DNA of 64,000 nt from CALKJU01 sp046349355 (GTDB taxonomy: Bacteria > Pseudomonadota > Alphaproteobacteria > Geminicoccales > Geminicoccaceae): assembly GCA_046349355.1 (NCBI GenBank), contig JAXMCM010000014.1:186001-250000 (forward strand), written 5' to 3'. Each line of letters starts with the position of its first letter. Position 1 is the first letter of the stretch. Shown one piece after another: positions 17,857-26,769 of the stretch. The position numbers and the translations under genes are program-made. The notes below the pieces were generated by a model. The model was not told the DNA's origin. It searched no databases and worked only from the letters and a program-made list of their open reading frames with translations.

Positions 17857-18110
17857 CGGGTGGCGTCTCGGGGCCGGGTCGTCGCGGCGGCCGGCGCTTC
17901 GCTGGCCTTCTTGCGCTTGCGGAGCAGCGCCCGGATCGGCCAGGCGAGGAATGCGAAGATGGCGAAGGCGACCGCCAGGATCACGCCCCAGAGCGCGCCC
18001 AGCATGGTGATGCCGGCGCCGGGACCGAAATAGGCATGCGCCGCTTCGGGCCAAGTGCCGACGAAGACGGCAAGCGCCAGTGCCAGACCGAGAGCAACCC
18101 GCATTCGCAC
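17853..18110 (-). CDS. Small exported/membrane protein with YFGPGAG motif
   Basis: An 85-residue protein. It has a cleavable-looking signal peptide (cut near AAHA, residue 26), directly followed by the motif AYFGPGAGI, one long hydrophobic helix (about 33-59) and a basic Lys/Arg cytoplasmic tail. YxGPGAG sequences just after a signal peptide recur in my memory of small bacterial membrane proteins and of the ends of some phosphatase-like proteins, with no known function. It lies between a sulfotransferase and the EMC3-like gene, overlapping the latter by four bases, so the two are probably made together. Confidence 0.72.
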   Translation of the reverse strand: MRMRVALGLALALAVFVGTWPEAAHAYFGPGAGITMLGALWGVILAVAFAIFAFLAWPIRALLRKRKKASEAPAAATTRPRDATR

Positions 18111-18213
18111 GCTCCTTTGCTCGGGTACCGCAGCTGAGAACCCGCGCGTTGACCTAGGCCCCTACCACTCTCCGGTCCAGCCGGGATGTGGCACTGCAGC
18201 GTAGGCGATCTCG

Positions 18214-19308
18214 TTACGACCGCGGACCGTAACCGAGACGCATCGCCACGGCTCCCGTCTCCTCGGCGATCGCTGCCTCCTCGGCTGGCGAAAAGTCGGC
18301 CTTGTAGTAGGCCGGTGCGGCCAGCCGCGAGGCCATCTCGGCCAGCACCGAGTCCGGGAACTCGAGCTCGGCATGGTCCGCCGCCGCCCGCAGCGTCTGC
18401 AGCGGCTCCGCACAGGCGTCCTCGTAGCGGACGATGCGGACGTGGCGGGCAAGGCCCGGATCGCGTTCCAGCTGGTCGAGGACGAAGCCGTAGACGGTGG
18501 CCCAGTGCCGGGCGAGGCCCCGGGCATCGTCGCCGCCCTTCCACAGATCGACGACCGAGCGGGCGCGTGCCGCGTCCCCGAGGTTCAGGGTTCGCCGGTC
18601 GAGCCCGAACTCGTAGTGCCCGACCCGCTGCATGTGGCGGAGCACCCGCGGATCCTCGCTCTCCTGCGCGCAGAACAGCCGATGCTGCTTCAGCAGCGAC
18701 GCGACATGACCCCTGGGCTCGCGGACCGGCACGAGAAACCGCGCATCCGGAAACAGCTTCAACAGATAGCCGAGCCGCGAGATGTTGTAGTTGCCCTTGG
18801 CGAGATAGCGCCGTCCCTTGCGGACCAGCAGGATCTTGCGGATGTGGTCGGTGTAGAAGCGCTCGAACGTCGGATTGCTCGTCGTCGCGTCGAGCACCTG
18901 ACTGGTGTCGGTGTCGTGCCGGTCGGGGAAGAAGCGCATCCAGAGCACCTCCTCCATGGCCTCGGGACTGTCGGGCGTGACGAGGATACGGTCCTTGTGC
19001 GCGCGCTCCACCGCCGGCGTGTCGCTGCGGTAGATCTGCGCGAACGCCCGGTTCCAGAAGAGCGGCGTGTAGATCGGCGGATAGTCGCGGTAGCGGTGCG
19101 TCGCGCAATCGGGATGCGATGCGAGCAGCTCGAGCATGATCGTGCTGCCGCTGCGGGCGAGCCCGGTGACATAGATCGGCCGGTCGATGGCGATTTCGTC
19201 GAGCTCGCCCCGGTGGGCCTGGCTCTCGAGGTTGCCAAGACCGACCCAGAAGCCGGCGGTGTTGGCGATCAGCCCACCCAGGCGATCGATCCAGGCCGGC
19301 ATTTCCAT
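18214..19308 (-). CDS. Sulfotransferase (PAPS-dependent, P-loop family)
   Basis: A 364-residue sulfotransferase-fold protein. The 5'-phosphosulfate loop is TGLARSGSTIMLELL, and the 3'-phosphate site is VREPRGHVASLL. The acceptor is unknown. I start it at ATG 19308, where GGAG sits six bases upstream; an ATG at 19302 is also possible. It is the second gene of a four-gene minus-strand operon, 28 bases after an anchored protein and 103 bases before the small YFGPGAG protein. This context hints at modification of an envelope component or membrane-linked product. Confidence 0.85.
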   Translation of the reverse strand: MEMPAWIDRLGGLIANTAGFWVGLGNLESQAHRGELDEIAIDRPIYVTGLARSGSTIMLELLASHPDCATHRYRDYPPIYTPLFWNRAFAQIYRSDTPAVERAHKDRILVTPDSPEAMEEVLWMRFFPDRHDTDTSQVLDATTSNPTFERFYTDHIRKILLVRKGRRYLAKGNYNISRLGYLLKLFPDARFLVPVREPRGHVASLLKQHRLFCAQESEDPRVLRHMQRVGHYEFGLDRRTLNLGDAARARSVVDLWKGGDDARGLARHWATVYGFVLDQLERDPGLARHVRIVRYEDACAEPLQTLRAAADHAELEFPDSVLAEMASRLAAPAYYKADFSPAEEAAIAEETGAVAMRLGYGPRS

Positions 19309-19336
19309 GCAGGTTCTCCGAGCTGACGCTTGGGCT

Positions 19337-19795
19337 TCAGGAAACGGCGCCGGCGAGGACCGGCCGGTCCTCGCGGTGGAAACGCCACGGCTCGCCACCC
19401 ACACCGGCAACCCCGCCATCGCCGCCGGTCAGATCCGCATGGTCCCGGGCAGCCTGCCGGGTAGCATTGCCGCTTACCGCGACGATCTGCCGGTCCATGA
19501 TCGGAGCAGCCGGGGCATCGTGCATCGCGCCGCCGCCTTGGTCGCCGAGCATCGCGTACCGAGCACGCTCGTCCTGCGCTGCTGCCGCAGCCCACGGGAC
19601 TGCGACGGTGGTCGCGCCGTCGCAGATTTCAGGCGGTTCCTTCGCAAGCGACGGGCCTGCGGGCGTGTTGGCCACCAAGCTGGCGGCAGCGCGACCTTCC
19701 ATGGGAGCTGTCCGCTCGCCGCCCAGCCCGACACCGATGATGCACACGACGAACAGCAGGGCCGCGACGACAAGGAGACGCTCCCACAGGCGCAT
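19337..19795 (-). CDS. Hypothetical protein with N-terminal membrane anchor
   Basis: A 152-residue protein I do not recognise. The first ~28 residues form a signal anchor (LLVVAALLFVVCIIGVGL); the rest is hydrophilic, Ala/Gly-rich and of low complexity, ending without a clear domain. A GGGAG ribosome site precedes ATG 19795 and the reading frame fits the operon, stopping 28 bases before the sulfotransferase. A competing frame on the same strand (19474-19815) is Arg/Ser/Cys-rich and looks like a shadow. It could be a periplasmic partner of the sulfotransferase or EMC3-like protein. Confidence 0.55.
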   Translation of the reverse strand: MRLWERLLVVAALLFVVCIIGVGLGGERTAPMEGRAAASLVANTPAGPSLAKEPPEICDGATTVAVPWAAAAAQDERARYAMLGDQGGGAMHDAPAAPIMDRQIVAVSGNATRQAARDHADLTGGDGGVAGVGGEPWRFHREDRPVLAGAVS

Positions 19796-20056
19796 CTGGG
19801 CTCCCGAGCAGGCACGACTGGGCGGGCACCGACACCAAGGGCCCGGCCGACGAGGCGCGGAGTTCTTAGCCCCAGTCGCCGATGGCGGCCAGCGTCGCTT
19901 CGTCACGCCCCGGCAATCCGGCGCGTGCGCGTGGCCGGCAGAGCTTCCGGCCCCCGCCTTGCAGGCCGCGGAGGTGGCGTGTACAGCGCCTTCCGGGCCT
20001 TCGGGCCAGCACGGGCTGCCGCGGGGCGCTGCCGCCCCAACGATGGAGTGATCGCC

Positions 20057-20773
20057 ATGGACATGACCGGCGAGTACCGGATTCCTGCGCCCCGCCAGCG
20101 GGTCTGGGAGGCGCTCAACGATCCGGCGGTCCTCAAGGCGGCGATCCCCGGCTGCGAGGAGCTTATCCGCAAGTCCGACACCGAGCTCGAGGCCCGCGTG
20201 ACCGCCAAGGTCGGTCCGGTCAGCGCCAAGTTCGGCGGCGCCGTGACCCTCGGCGACCTCAATCCGCCCGAGAGCTACACGATCAGCGGCCAGGGCTCGG
20301 GCGGTGCCGCCGGCTTCGCCAAGGGCGGCGCCTCGGTCCACCTGACCGAGGACGGCGACGCCACCATCCTGCGCTACGAGGCCAAGGCCGACGTCGGCGG
20401 CAAGCTGGCCCAGATCGGCTCCCGGCTGATCCAGGGCACCGCCCGCAAGATGGCCGACGAGTTCTTCGGCCGCTTCAGCGAGATCGTGGCGGCGCAGGCT
20501 GCTGCCGCGGCCGCAGTGGCTGCACCGCAGCCGCCGGCGACCCCGGCCACCCCCGAGGCCCCGGCCGCCGCGGCGGCTCCCTCGGCTCCGGCCGCGCCCG
20601 CGGCACCGGCAGCCGTCACGCCGCCGGCGGCTCCGGCCGCGCCGGCACCGCGACCGTCGCCGGCCCCGAGCTATGCACCGCCAGCGCAACCGCGCGGGCT
20701 GTCGCAGAGCCCGCTGGTCTGGCTCGCCGGCGTCATTCTGCTGATCCTGATCCTCTACTGGATCTTCAGCTGA
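20057..20773 (+). CDS. coxG: CoxG-like SRPBCC protein with C-terminal membrane anchor
   Basis: A 238-residue protein. Residues 1-147 are a CoxG/SRPBCC domain (start EYRIPAPRQRVWEALNDP; also GQGSGGAAGFAKGGA). Then comes a roughly 65-residue linker of almost only Ala and Pro, and a C-terminal helix (LVWLAGVILLILILYWIF). CoxG is known to help anchor CO dehydrogenase to the membrane, and this layout fits a tether. GGAG lies eight bases before the ATG. It stands 190 bases before coxS on the same strand and may have its own promoter. Confidence 0.85.
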   Translation: MDMTGEYRIPAPRQRVWEALNDPAVLKAAIPGCEELIRKSDTELEARVTAKVGPVSAKFGGAVTLGDLNPPESYTISGQGSGGAAGFAKGGASVHLTEDGDATILRYEAKADVGGKLAQIGSRLIQGTARKMADEFFGRFSEIVAAQAAAAAAVAAPQPPATPATPEAPAAAAAPSAPAAPAAPAAVTPPAAPAAPAPRPSPAPSYAPPAQPRGLSQSPLVWLAGVILLILILYWIFS

Positions 20774-20835
20774 GCGGCGGCCCGGCAGGGCAAGGCTGAC
20801 CTGCGGAAAACCGCCGGCGCGCCCGGGGGCACGCG

Positions 20836-20864
20836 TTGACGGTGCGCCTACCAGCCCCTAGCTT
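20836..20864 (+). promoter_or_regulatory. Candidate sigma-70 promoter of coxSLM
   Basis: TTGACG at 20836-20841 and TAGCTT at 20859-20864 are 17 bases apart, about 100 bases before coxS. The -35 fits well, the -10 only in three positions. No other good pair is visible in the 190-base gap. Confidence 0.33.
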
Positions 20865-20963
20865 TGCGCCAATTCAGACTGGTTCTGCGGTAGCGGTACG
20901 CGGGTCGCCTGCGCCGCGCCGTCTGCACGCCACGCATCGAGGCCTGGCACCCGGGAGGTTCGG

Positions 20964-21449
<486 letters not shown>

Positions 21450-21462
21450 GGAGCGCCCCGAG

Positions 21463-23830
21463 ATGGCCGAGAAGGGCATCGGCGCACGCGTCGTCCGCAA
21501 GGAGGACCAGCGCTTCATCACCGGCAAGGGCCGCTACACCGACGACATCAACCAGCACGGCCAGGCCTACGCGGCCTTCGTCCGCTCGCCGCACGCCCAC
21601 GCCACGATCAACCGCATCGACAAGGCGTCGGCCGAGGGGATGCCGGGCGTGCTCGCCGTCCTCACCGGCGACGACGTCAAGGCCGACGGCCTCGGCGGCC
21701 TGATCTGCGGCTGGCTGGTCAAGTCCAAGGACGGCTCGCCGATGAAGGCGGGGCCGCATCCGCTGCTGGCCCAGGGCAAGGCCCGCTACGTCGGCGACCG
21801 TGTCGCCGTGGTGGTCGCCGAGACCTACGAGCAGGCCCGCGCCGCCGCCGATGCGCTGGCGGTGGACTACAGCGTCCTGTCGCCGGCCGTGAACGTCGGC
21901 GACGCCCATGGCGGCCCCCTCGTCCACGACGAGGTCGCCAACAACCTGTGCTACGACTGGGAGCTCGGCGACAAGGCGGCGGTCGACGCGGCGTTCGCCA
22001 AGCCGCCCATGTCACCAAGATCGACCTCGTCAACAACCGGCTCATCCCGAACGCGATGGAGCCGCGCGCGGCGATCGGCGCCTACGATTCCGGCTCGGAC
22101 GGCTACACGCTCTACGTCACCAGCCAGAATCCGCACGTCCACCGCCTCGTGATCTCGGCGTTCATCGGCGTGGCGCCGGAGCACAAGCTGCGGGTCGTCG
22201 CCCCGGACGTCGGCGGCGGCTTCGGCTCGAAGATCTTCATCTACGGCGAGGAATGCGTCGTCCTCTGGGCCAGCCGCCGCATCGGCGGTCGCCCGGTGAA
22301 GTGGACGGCCGAGCGCTCGGAGAGCTTCCTCTCCGATGCGCATGGCCGCGACCATGTGAGCCACGCCGAGCTGGCGATGGACAAGGACGGCAATGCGCTG
22401 GCGCTGCGGGTCAACACGAAGGCGAACCTCGGCGCCTACATGTCGACCTTCTCGTCCTGCATCCCGACCTACCTGTACGCGACGCTGCTCGCCGGCCAGT
22501 ACAAGACCCCGGCGATCTACTGCGACGTGCAGGCCTACTACACCAACACCGCACCGGTTGACGCCTATCGTGGCGCCGGCCGGCCGGAGGCCAGCTTCCT
22601 CCTCGAGGCCCTGATGGATCAGGCCGCCAAGGAGGTGGGTCAGGACCCGGCGGAGTTCCGCCGCCGCAACTTCATCCCGAAGACGGCCTTCCCGTACCAG
22701 ACCCCGGTGGCGCTGGTGTACGATACCGGCGACTACGAGGCGACGCTCGACGAGGCGCTGCGCCTCGCCGACTACAAGGGCTTCGCCGCGCGCCGCGCCG
22801 AGAGCGAGCGCAAGGGCAAGCTCCGCGGCGTCGGCATCTCCTGCTACATCGAGGCCTGCGGCATCGCCCCGTCGGCCGTGGTCGGCTCGCTCGGCGCCGG
22901 CGTCGGCCTCTGGGAGAGTGCCAAGGTCCGCTTCAGCCACACCGGCAAGGTGCAGGTGCTGACCGGCACCCACACGCACGGCCAGGGCCACGAGACGACC
23001 TTCAGCCAGCTGATCGCCGACAAGCTGGGCGTGCCCTACGAGGACGTCGAGGTCATCCACGGCGACACCGAGAAGACCCCGGTCGGCATGGGCACCTACG
23101 GCTCGCGCTCGCTGGCGGTCGGCGGCGAAGCCCTGATGAAGGCCTGCGACAAGATCATCGCCAAGGGCAAGAAGATCGCGGCGCACCTGCTCGAGGCGAG
23201 CGAAGCCGACATCGACTTCAAGGACGGCAAGTTCACCGTTGCCGGCACCGACAAGTCGAAGGGCATCGGCGAGATCGTCTTCGAGGCCTATGTCCCGCAC
23301 CACATCCCGCAGGGGCTGGTGGAGCCGGGCATGGAGGAAGGCGCGTTCTTCGACCCGCCGAACTTCACCTACCCGGCCGGCACCTACATCTGCGAGGTCG
23401 AGATCGATCCGGCGACCGGCGTGGTCGACGTCGCGAAGTTCGTGGCGGTCGACGACTTCGGCAACGTGATCAACCCGAACATCGTCGAGGGCAGGTCCAC
23501 GGCGGCGTCGTCCAGGGCATCGGCCAGGCCCTGCTGGAGGGAGCGGTCTACGACAGCTCCGGCCAGCTGCTGACCGGGTCCTACATGGACTACTGCATGC
23601 CGCGCGCCGACAACGTCTGCGACATCGAGGTGGTGACCTCGGCCGGCACGGCCTGCACCTCGAACTCGATGGGCGTGAAGGGCTGCGGCGAGGCCGGTGC
23701 GATCGGTGCCCCTGGCGCGGTGATCAACGCGATCACCAACGCCATCGGCGTCCGGGTCGAGATGCCGGCCACGCCCGAGCGGGTCTGGCGCGCCATCCAG
23801 AGCACCAAGCACGCGGCTGCGGCCGAGTAA
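21463..23830 (+). CDS. coxL: Form II CO dehydrogenase-like molybdopterin large subunit (two frameshifts)
   Basis: Restoring one base near 22002 (AAGGCCGCC read as AAGCCGCC) and one near 23492 (GGGCCAGG read as GGGCAGG) gives a full 789-residue xanthine-dehydrogenase-family catalytic subunit. Marks are the start RVVRKEDQRFITGKGRYTDD, VGGGFGSK, the active-site loop AYRGAGR, and the C-terminal VKGCGEAGAIG. True CO dehydrogenases (form I) carry AYxCSFR with the Cu-binding cysteine; AYRGAGR marks form II, whose substrate is often unknown. AAGGAG precedes the ATG. Both lesions sit in GGCC and look like sequence errors rather than gene decay. It follows coxS by 13 bases. Confidence 0.88.
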
Positions 23831-23847
23831 GACAGCGGGGAGCCCAC

Positions 23848-24645
23848 ATGCACAATTTCGCCTATCACAAGCCCGCGTCGCTCGCCGACGCGGCGAAGCT
23901 CCTGGCCGCCAACGAGGACGCCAAGCTCCTCGCCGGCGGGCAGACCTTCATCCCGACGCTGAAGCAGCGCCTGGCCCAGCCCTCCGACCTCATCGACCTC
24001 GGCGGCATCGCCGAGCTCAAGGGGATCAAGGAGGACGGCAACGGCGTCACCATCGGCGCCATGACCAAGCACGCCGAGGTCGCGCATTCGGCGGCCGTCA
24101 AGAAGGCGATCCCGGCCCTGGCCAGCCTGGCCGAGGGCATCGGCGATCCGCAGGTCCGCAACATGGGCACCATCGGCGGCTCGCTCAGCAACAACGACCC
24201 GGCCGCCGACTATCCGGGTGCCCTGCTGGCGCTGAACGGGACCGTCCACACCACCAAGCGGACGATTTCGGCCGACCAGTTCTTCGCCGGCATGTTCTCG
24301 ACCGCGCTCGACCGCGACGAGATCGTCAAGGCGGTGAGCTTCCCGAAGGCCGACAAGGCCGCCTACGCCAAGTTCCCGAACCCGGCCAGCCGCTACGCCA
24401 TGGTCGGCGTGTTCGTGGCGAAGTCGGGCGGGAACGTCCGCGTCGCCGTGACCGGCGCCGGTCAGGACGGCGTGTTCCGCTGGACCGATGCCGAGAAGGC
24501 GCTCGCCGCCAACTGGTCGGCCTCGGCGCTGGACGGCCTGTCGGTCAATGCCGGCAACCTCAACAGCGACATCCACGCCAGCGCCGACTACCGCGCGCAC
24601 CTGATCAAGGTGATGGCGAAGCGGGCGGTCCAGGCCGCCGGCTGA
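23848..24645 (+). CDS. coxM: CO dehydrogenase-type medium subunit, FAD-binding
   Basis: A 265-residue FAD subunit. The FAD motifs are LAGGQTFIPTLKQRL in the N-terminal third and TIGGSLSNNDPAADYP in the middle, followed by a CO-dehydrogenase flavoprotein C-terminal domain (AKFPNPASRYAMVGV). It receives electrons from CoxS and passes them to the respiratory chain. It starts 17 bases after coxL. A UUCG-capped hairpin lies just behind it. Confidence 0.92.
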   Translation: MHNFAYHKPASLADAAKLLAANEDAKLLAGGQTFIPTLKQRLAQPSDLIDLGGIAELKGIKEDGNGVTIGAMTKHAEVAHSAAVKKAIPALASLAEGIGDPQVRNMGTIGGSLSNNDPAADYPGALLALNGTVHTTKRTISADQFFAGMFSTALDRDEIVKAVSFPKADKAAYAKFPNPASRYAMVGVFVAKSGGNVRVAVTGAGQDGVFRWTDAEKALAANWSASALDGLSVNAGNLNSDIHASADYRAHLIKVMAKRAVQAAG

Positions 24646-24663
24646 TCCGGGTTTCCGCTGTCG

Positions 24664-25728
24664 TCACGCGCGAGGGGGCTTCGGCCCCCTCGTTGCGTTC
24701 AGGGCCCCGGCCGCGACGCCGATCCCGAGGCCCAGCGCCACGCCGGCGAGGTTGACCAGCGCATCGGCGACATCGTCACCGCCGAGACCGCCCGGGATCC
24801 CCTGCATGACCTCGCTGCCGGCGGCGAGCGCGGCGAGCACCCCGGCCACAGGCAGCAGGCCGCGCCGTTCCCGCGCCCGGCGCCACGCCAGGGCCAGCAA
24901 CGCGAACCCGGCCAGATGCAGCAGCCGGTCAAGCGTGTCGTAGGACAGCAGCCCACCTGCGGCCTCCTGCGCCAGCCGCAGCGCCGGCACGGCCAGCTCG
25001 GCCTGCAGCAGGTTGAGCGCGATCCCGGCGGCGATGATGCCGACGACGGCGATCGCCGCTGGTCGGCTCGTCGCGCCGGTCACGAACCGGACGGCGGCGA
25101 CGACGAGGACGAGGCTCCACAAGGCGCCGAGAAGCCGCGCGACGGCGGTGAAGGCCGGCCGTGCCACGACCGGGCTTACCGACAGCGCGGAGACCCGCAT
25201 CGTTCCCGACACCCGGTCAAGGCGCGCCATGAAGGTGGCACCGACAGCGCCGTCGGCCAGGACGATGACGGTATCCCGCTCGCTTGCCGGCCACGTTCCG
25301 GTGGCGCGGAACAGATCCGTCGGCCGGTTGAAGTCGGGGCGACCGTTCGGCCGCTGGCCGACCAGCATCACCCGGGCCGCATGCCAGGCTTCCGGATGCT
25401 CGCCTTGCACGATGGCGTCGGTCTCGACCCTGGCGCGCAGGCGGAACGCCCGGCGCTCGCCGATGTCGATGGTCTGACTGACGACGACCGAACGTTCCGG
25501 CGCCGGCGACACCAGCGTCGCCGTCCCCTCGCCCAGCTCGATCTGTCCCCTGCCCGGCCGCACCGCCCAGCCGGCCGCGTCGTCGGCGAGTCCGGGATTG
25601 CGGAGCAGCTCGCCGCCGGCCGGCAGCCAGCGCTCCATGGCGCCCCAGACCCACAGGCTGGCCGCCACCAGCACCACCAGGACGGCGATGCCGAAGGGAC
25701 GGCGCCGCCACGCCGGTCTGGCCGTCAT
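24664..25728 (-). CDS. Membrane protein with VanZ-like C-terminal domain
   Basis: A 354-residue protein. There is one helix at about 11-28, then a roughly 150-residue extracytoplasmic part resembling a beta-sandwich (pattern LLRNPGLADDAAGWAV, as in carbohydrate-binding-like modules), then several helices. The last ~110 residues match the VanZ pattern: DRLLHLAGFALLALA, E-x-x-Q (SEVMQ), and DDVADALVNLAGVALG. VanZ-like proteins are envelope proteins of unclear role. It is encoded against the direction of the cox cluster, between coxM and coxD, so it probably does not belong to the pathway. Confidence 0.7.
   Translation of the reverse strand: MTARPAWRRRPFGIAVLVVLVAASLWVWGAMERWLPAGGELLRNPGLADDAAGWAVRPGRGQIELGEGTATLVSPAPERSVVVSQTIDIGERRAFRLRARVETDAIVQGEHPEAWHAARVMLVGQRPNGRPDFNRPTDLFRATGTWPASERDTVIVLADGAVGATFMARLDRVSGTMRVSALSVSPVVARPAFTAVARLLGALWSLVLVVAAVRFVTGATSRPAAIAVVGIIAAGIALNLLQAELAVPALRLAQEAAGGLLSYDTLDRLLHLAGFALLALAWRRARERRGLLPVAGVLAALAAGSEVMQGIPGGLGGDDVADALVNLAGVALGLGIGVAAGALNATRGPKPPRA
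24671..24692. terminator. UUCG-capped hairpin between convergent coxM and VanZ-like genes
   Basis: CGAGGGGGC / TTCG / GCCCCCTCG is a perfect nine-base stem with a stable TTCG loop, 26 bases after the coxM stop. It lies inside the last codons of the convergent VanZ-like gene. No T-run follows on either strand, so it may work with Rho or as an RNA-stabilising end. Confidence 0.55.
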
Positions 25729-25847
25729 GCGCGGGGCGCACTGGTAGGATGCGTCACGTCCGCCAGTTTGTACCCGTCCGCCTACCTGCTACAACCCGCC
25801 CGCCCGTCCGCCGCCCCGGCGGGCCCGTACCCGAGCCAAGGGTCCCG

Positions 25848-26768
25848 ATGAGCACGCCCGTCCCCGCCTCGATCGACGACACCGTCGCCCTGCTGCGCAC
25901 CGGCAGCTACGTGCCGAACCGGCCGCTCGCGACCGCCCTGTTCCTCGCCCTGAAGCTCGGCCGCCCGTTGTTCCTCGAGGGCGAGGCCGGCGTCGGCAAG
26001 ACCGAGATCGCCAAGGTCCTGTCCGAGACGCTGGGCCGCAAGCTCGTCCGGTTGCAGTGCTACGAGGGTCTCGATGTCGCCTCGGCCGTCTACGAGTGGA
26101 ACTACCAGCGGCAGATGCTGGAGATCCGCCTCGCCGAGGCCGAGGGGACGACCGATCGCGAAGGCCTGAGCCAGGACATCTTCAACGAGCGCTTCCTGAT
26201 CCGCCGGCCGCTGCTGCAGGCCCTCGAGGCCGACTTCGCCGGCGCGCCGGTGCTGCTCATCGACGAGCTCGACCGCACCGACGAGCCGTTCGAGGCCTAC
26301 CTGCTCGAGGTCCTTTCCGACTTCCAGATCACCATTCCCGAGATCGGCACGGTCAAGGCCGAGCAGCCGCCGATCGTCATCATCACCAGCAACCGCACCC
26401 GCGAGATCCACGACGCGCTGAAGCGGCGCTGCTTCTATCACTGGGTCGACTACCCCTCGGCCGAGCGCGAGCTCGAGATCATCCGGGTCAAGGTGCCGGG
26501 CGTCGAGGACCGCCTGTCGCGGCAGATCGTGAGCTTCATCCACGAGCTGCGGACCAAGGACCTGTTCAAGCTGCCCGGCGTCGCCGAGACGCTCGACTGG
26601 ACGCGCGCGCTGAACACGCTGGACTGCCTCGAGCTGACCCCCGAGGTCATCAACGACACGCTGGGCACCCTGCTGAAGTACCAGGACGACATCGCCAAGA
26701 TCCAGGGTTCGGAAGCCGCCAAGATCCTGGCCGAGGTCAACATGCGGCTGAGCACGGCGCGGCACTGA
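25848..26768 (+). CDS. coxD: MoxR-type AAA+ ATPase, CO dehydrogenase maturation
   Basis: A 306-residue MoxR-family ATPase: Walker A GEAGVGKTE near residue 45, Walker B VLLIDELDRTDE, sensor region IITSNRTREIHDALKRRC. In the carboxydotrophic model CoxD works with CoxE to build the Cu-S-Mo site. ATG 25848 is chosen by alignment with family length; an upstream in-frame ATG at 25749 adds only low-complexity sequence. It is followed by coxE after one base. Confidence 0.9.
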   Translation: MSTPVPASIDDTVALLRTGSYVPNRPLATALFLALKLGRPLFLEGEAGVGKTEIAKVLSETLGRKLVRLQCYEGLDVASAVYEWNYQRQMLEIRLAEAEGTTDREGLSQDIFNERFLIRRPLLQALEADFAGAPVLLIDELDRTDEPFEAYLLEVLSDFQITIPEIGTVKAEQPPIVIITSNRTREIHDALKRRCFYHWVDYPSAERELEIIRVKVPGVEDRLSRQIVSFIHELRTKDLFKLPGVAETLDWTRALNTLDCLELTPEVINDTLGTLLKYQDDIAKIQGSEAAKILAEVNMRLSTARH

Positions 26769-26769
26769 G

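Noticed and set aside
19474..19815. A competing 113-codon minus-strand frame
   Set aside because: It overlaps the better frame with a membrane anchor and ribosome site, and is Arg/Ser/Cys-rich like a shadow.
21463..23830. coxL as a decaying pseudogene or a programmed frameshift
   Set aside because: Both lesions are single-base changes in GGCC, like most other indels in the window including those in trmFO and minC; no slippery site or stimulatory structure is seen.
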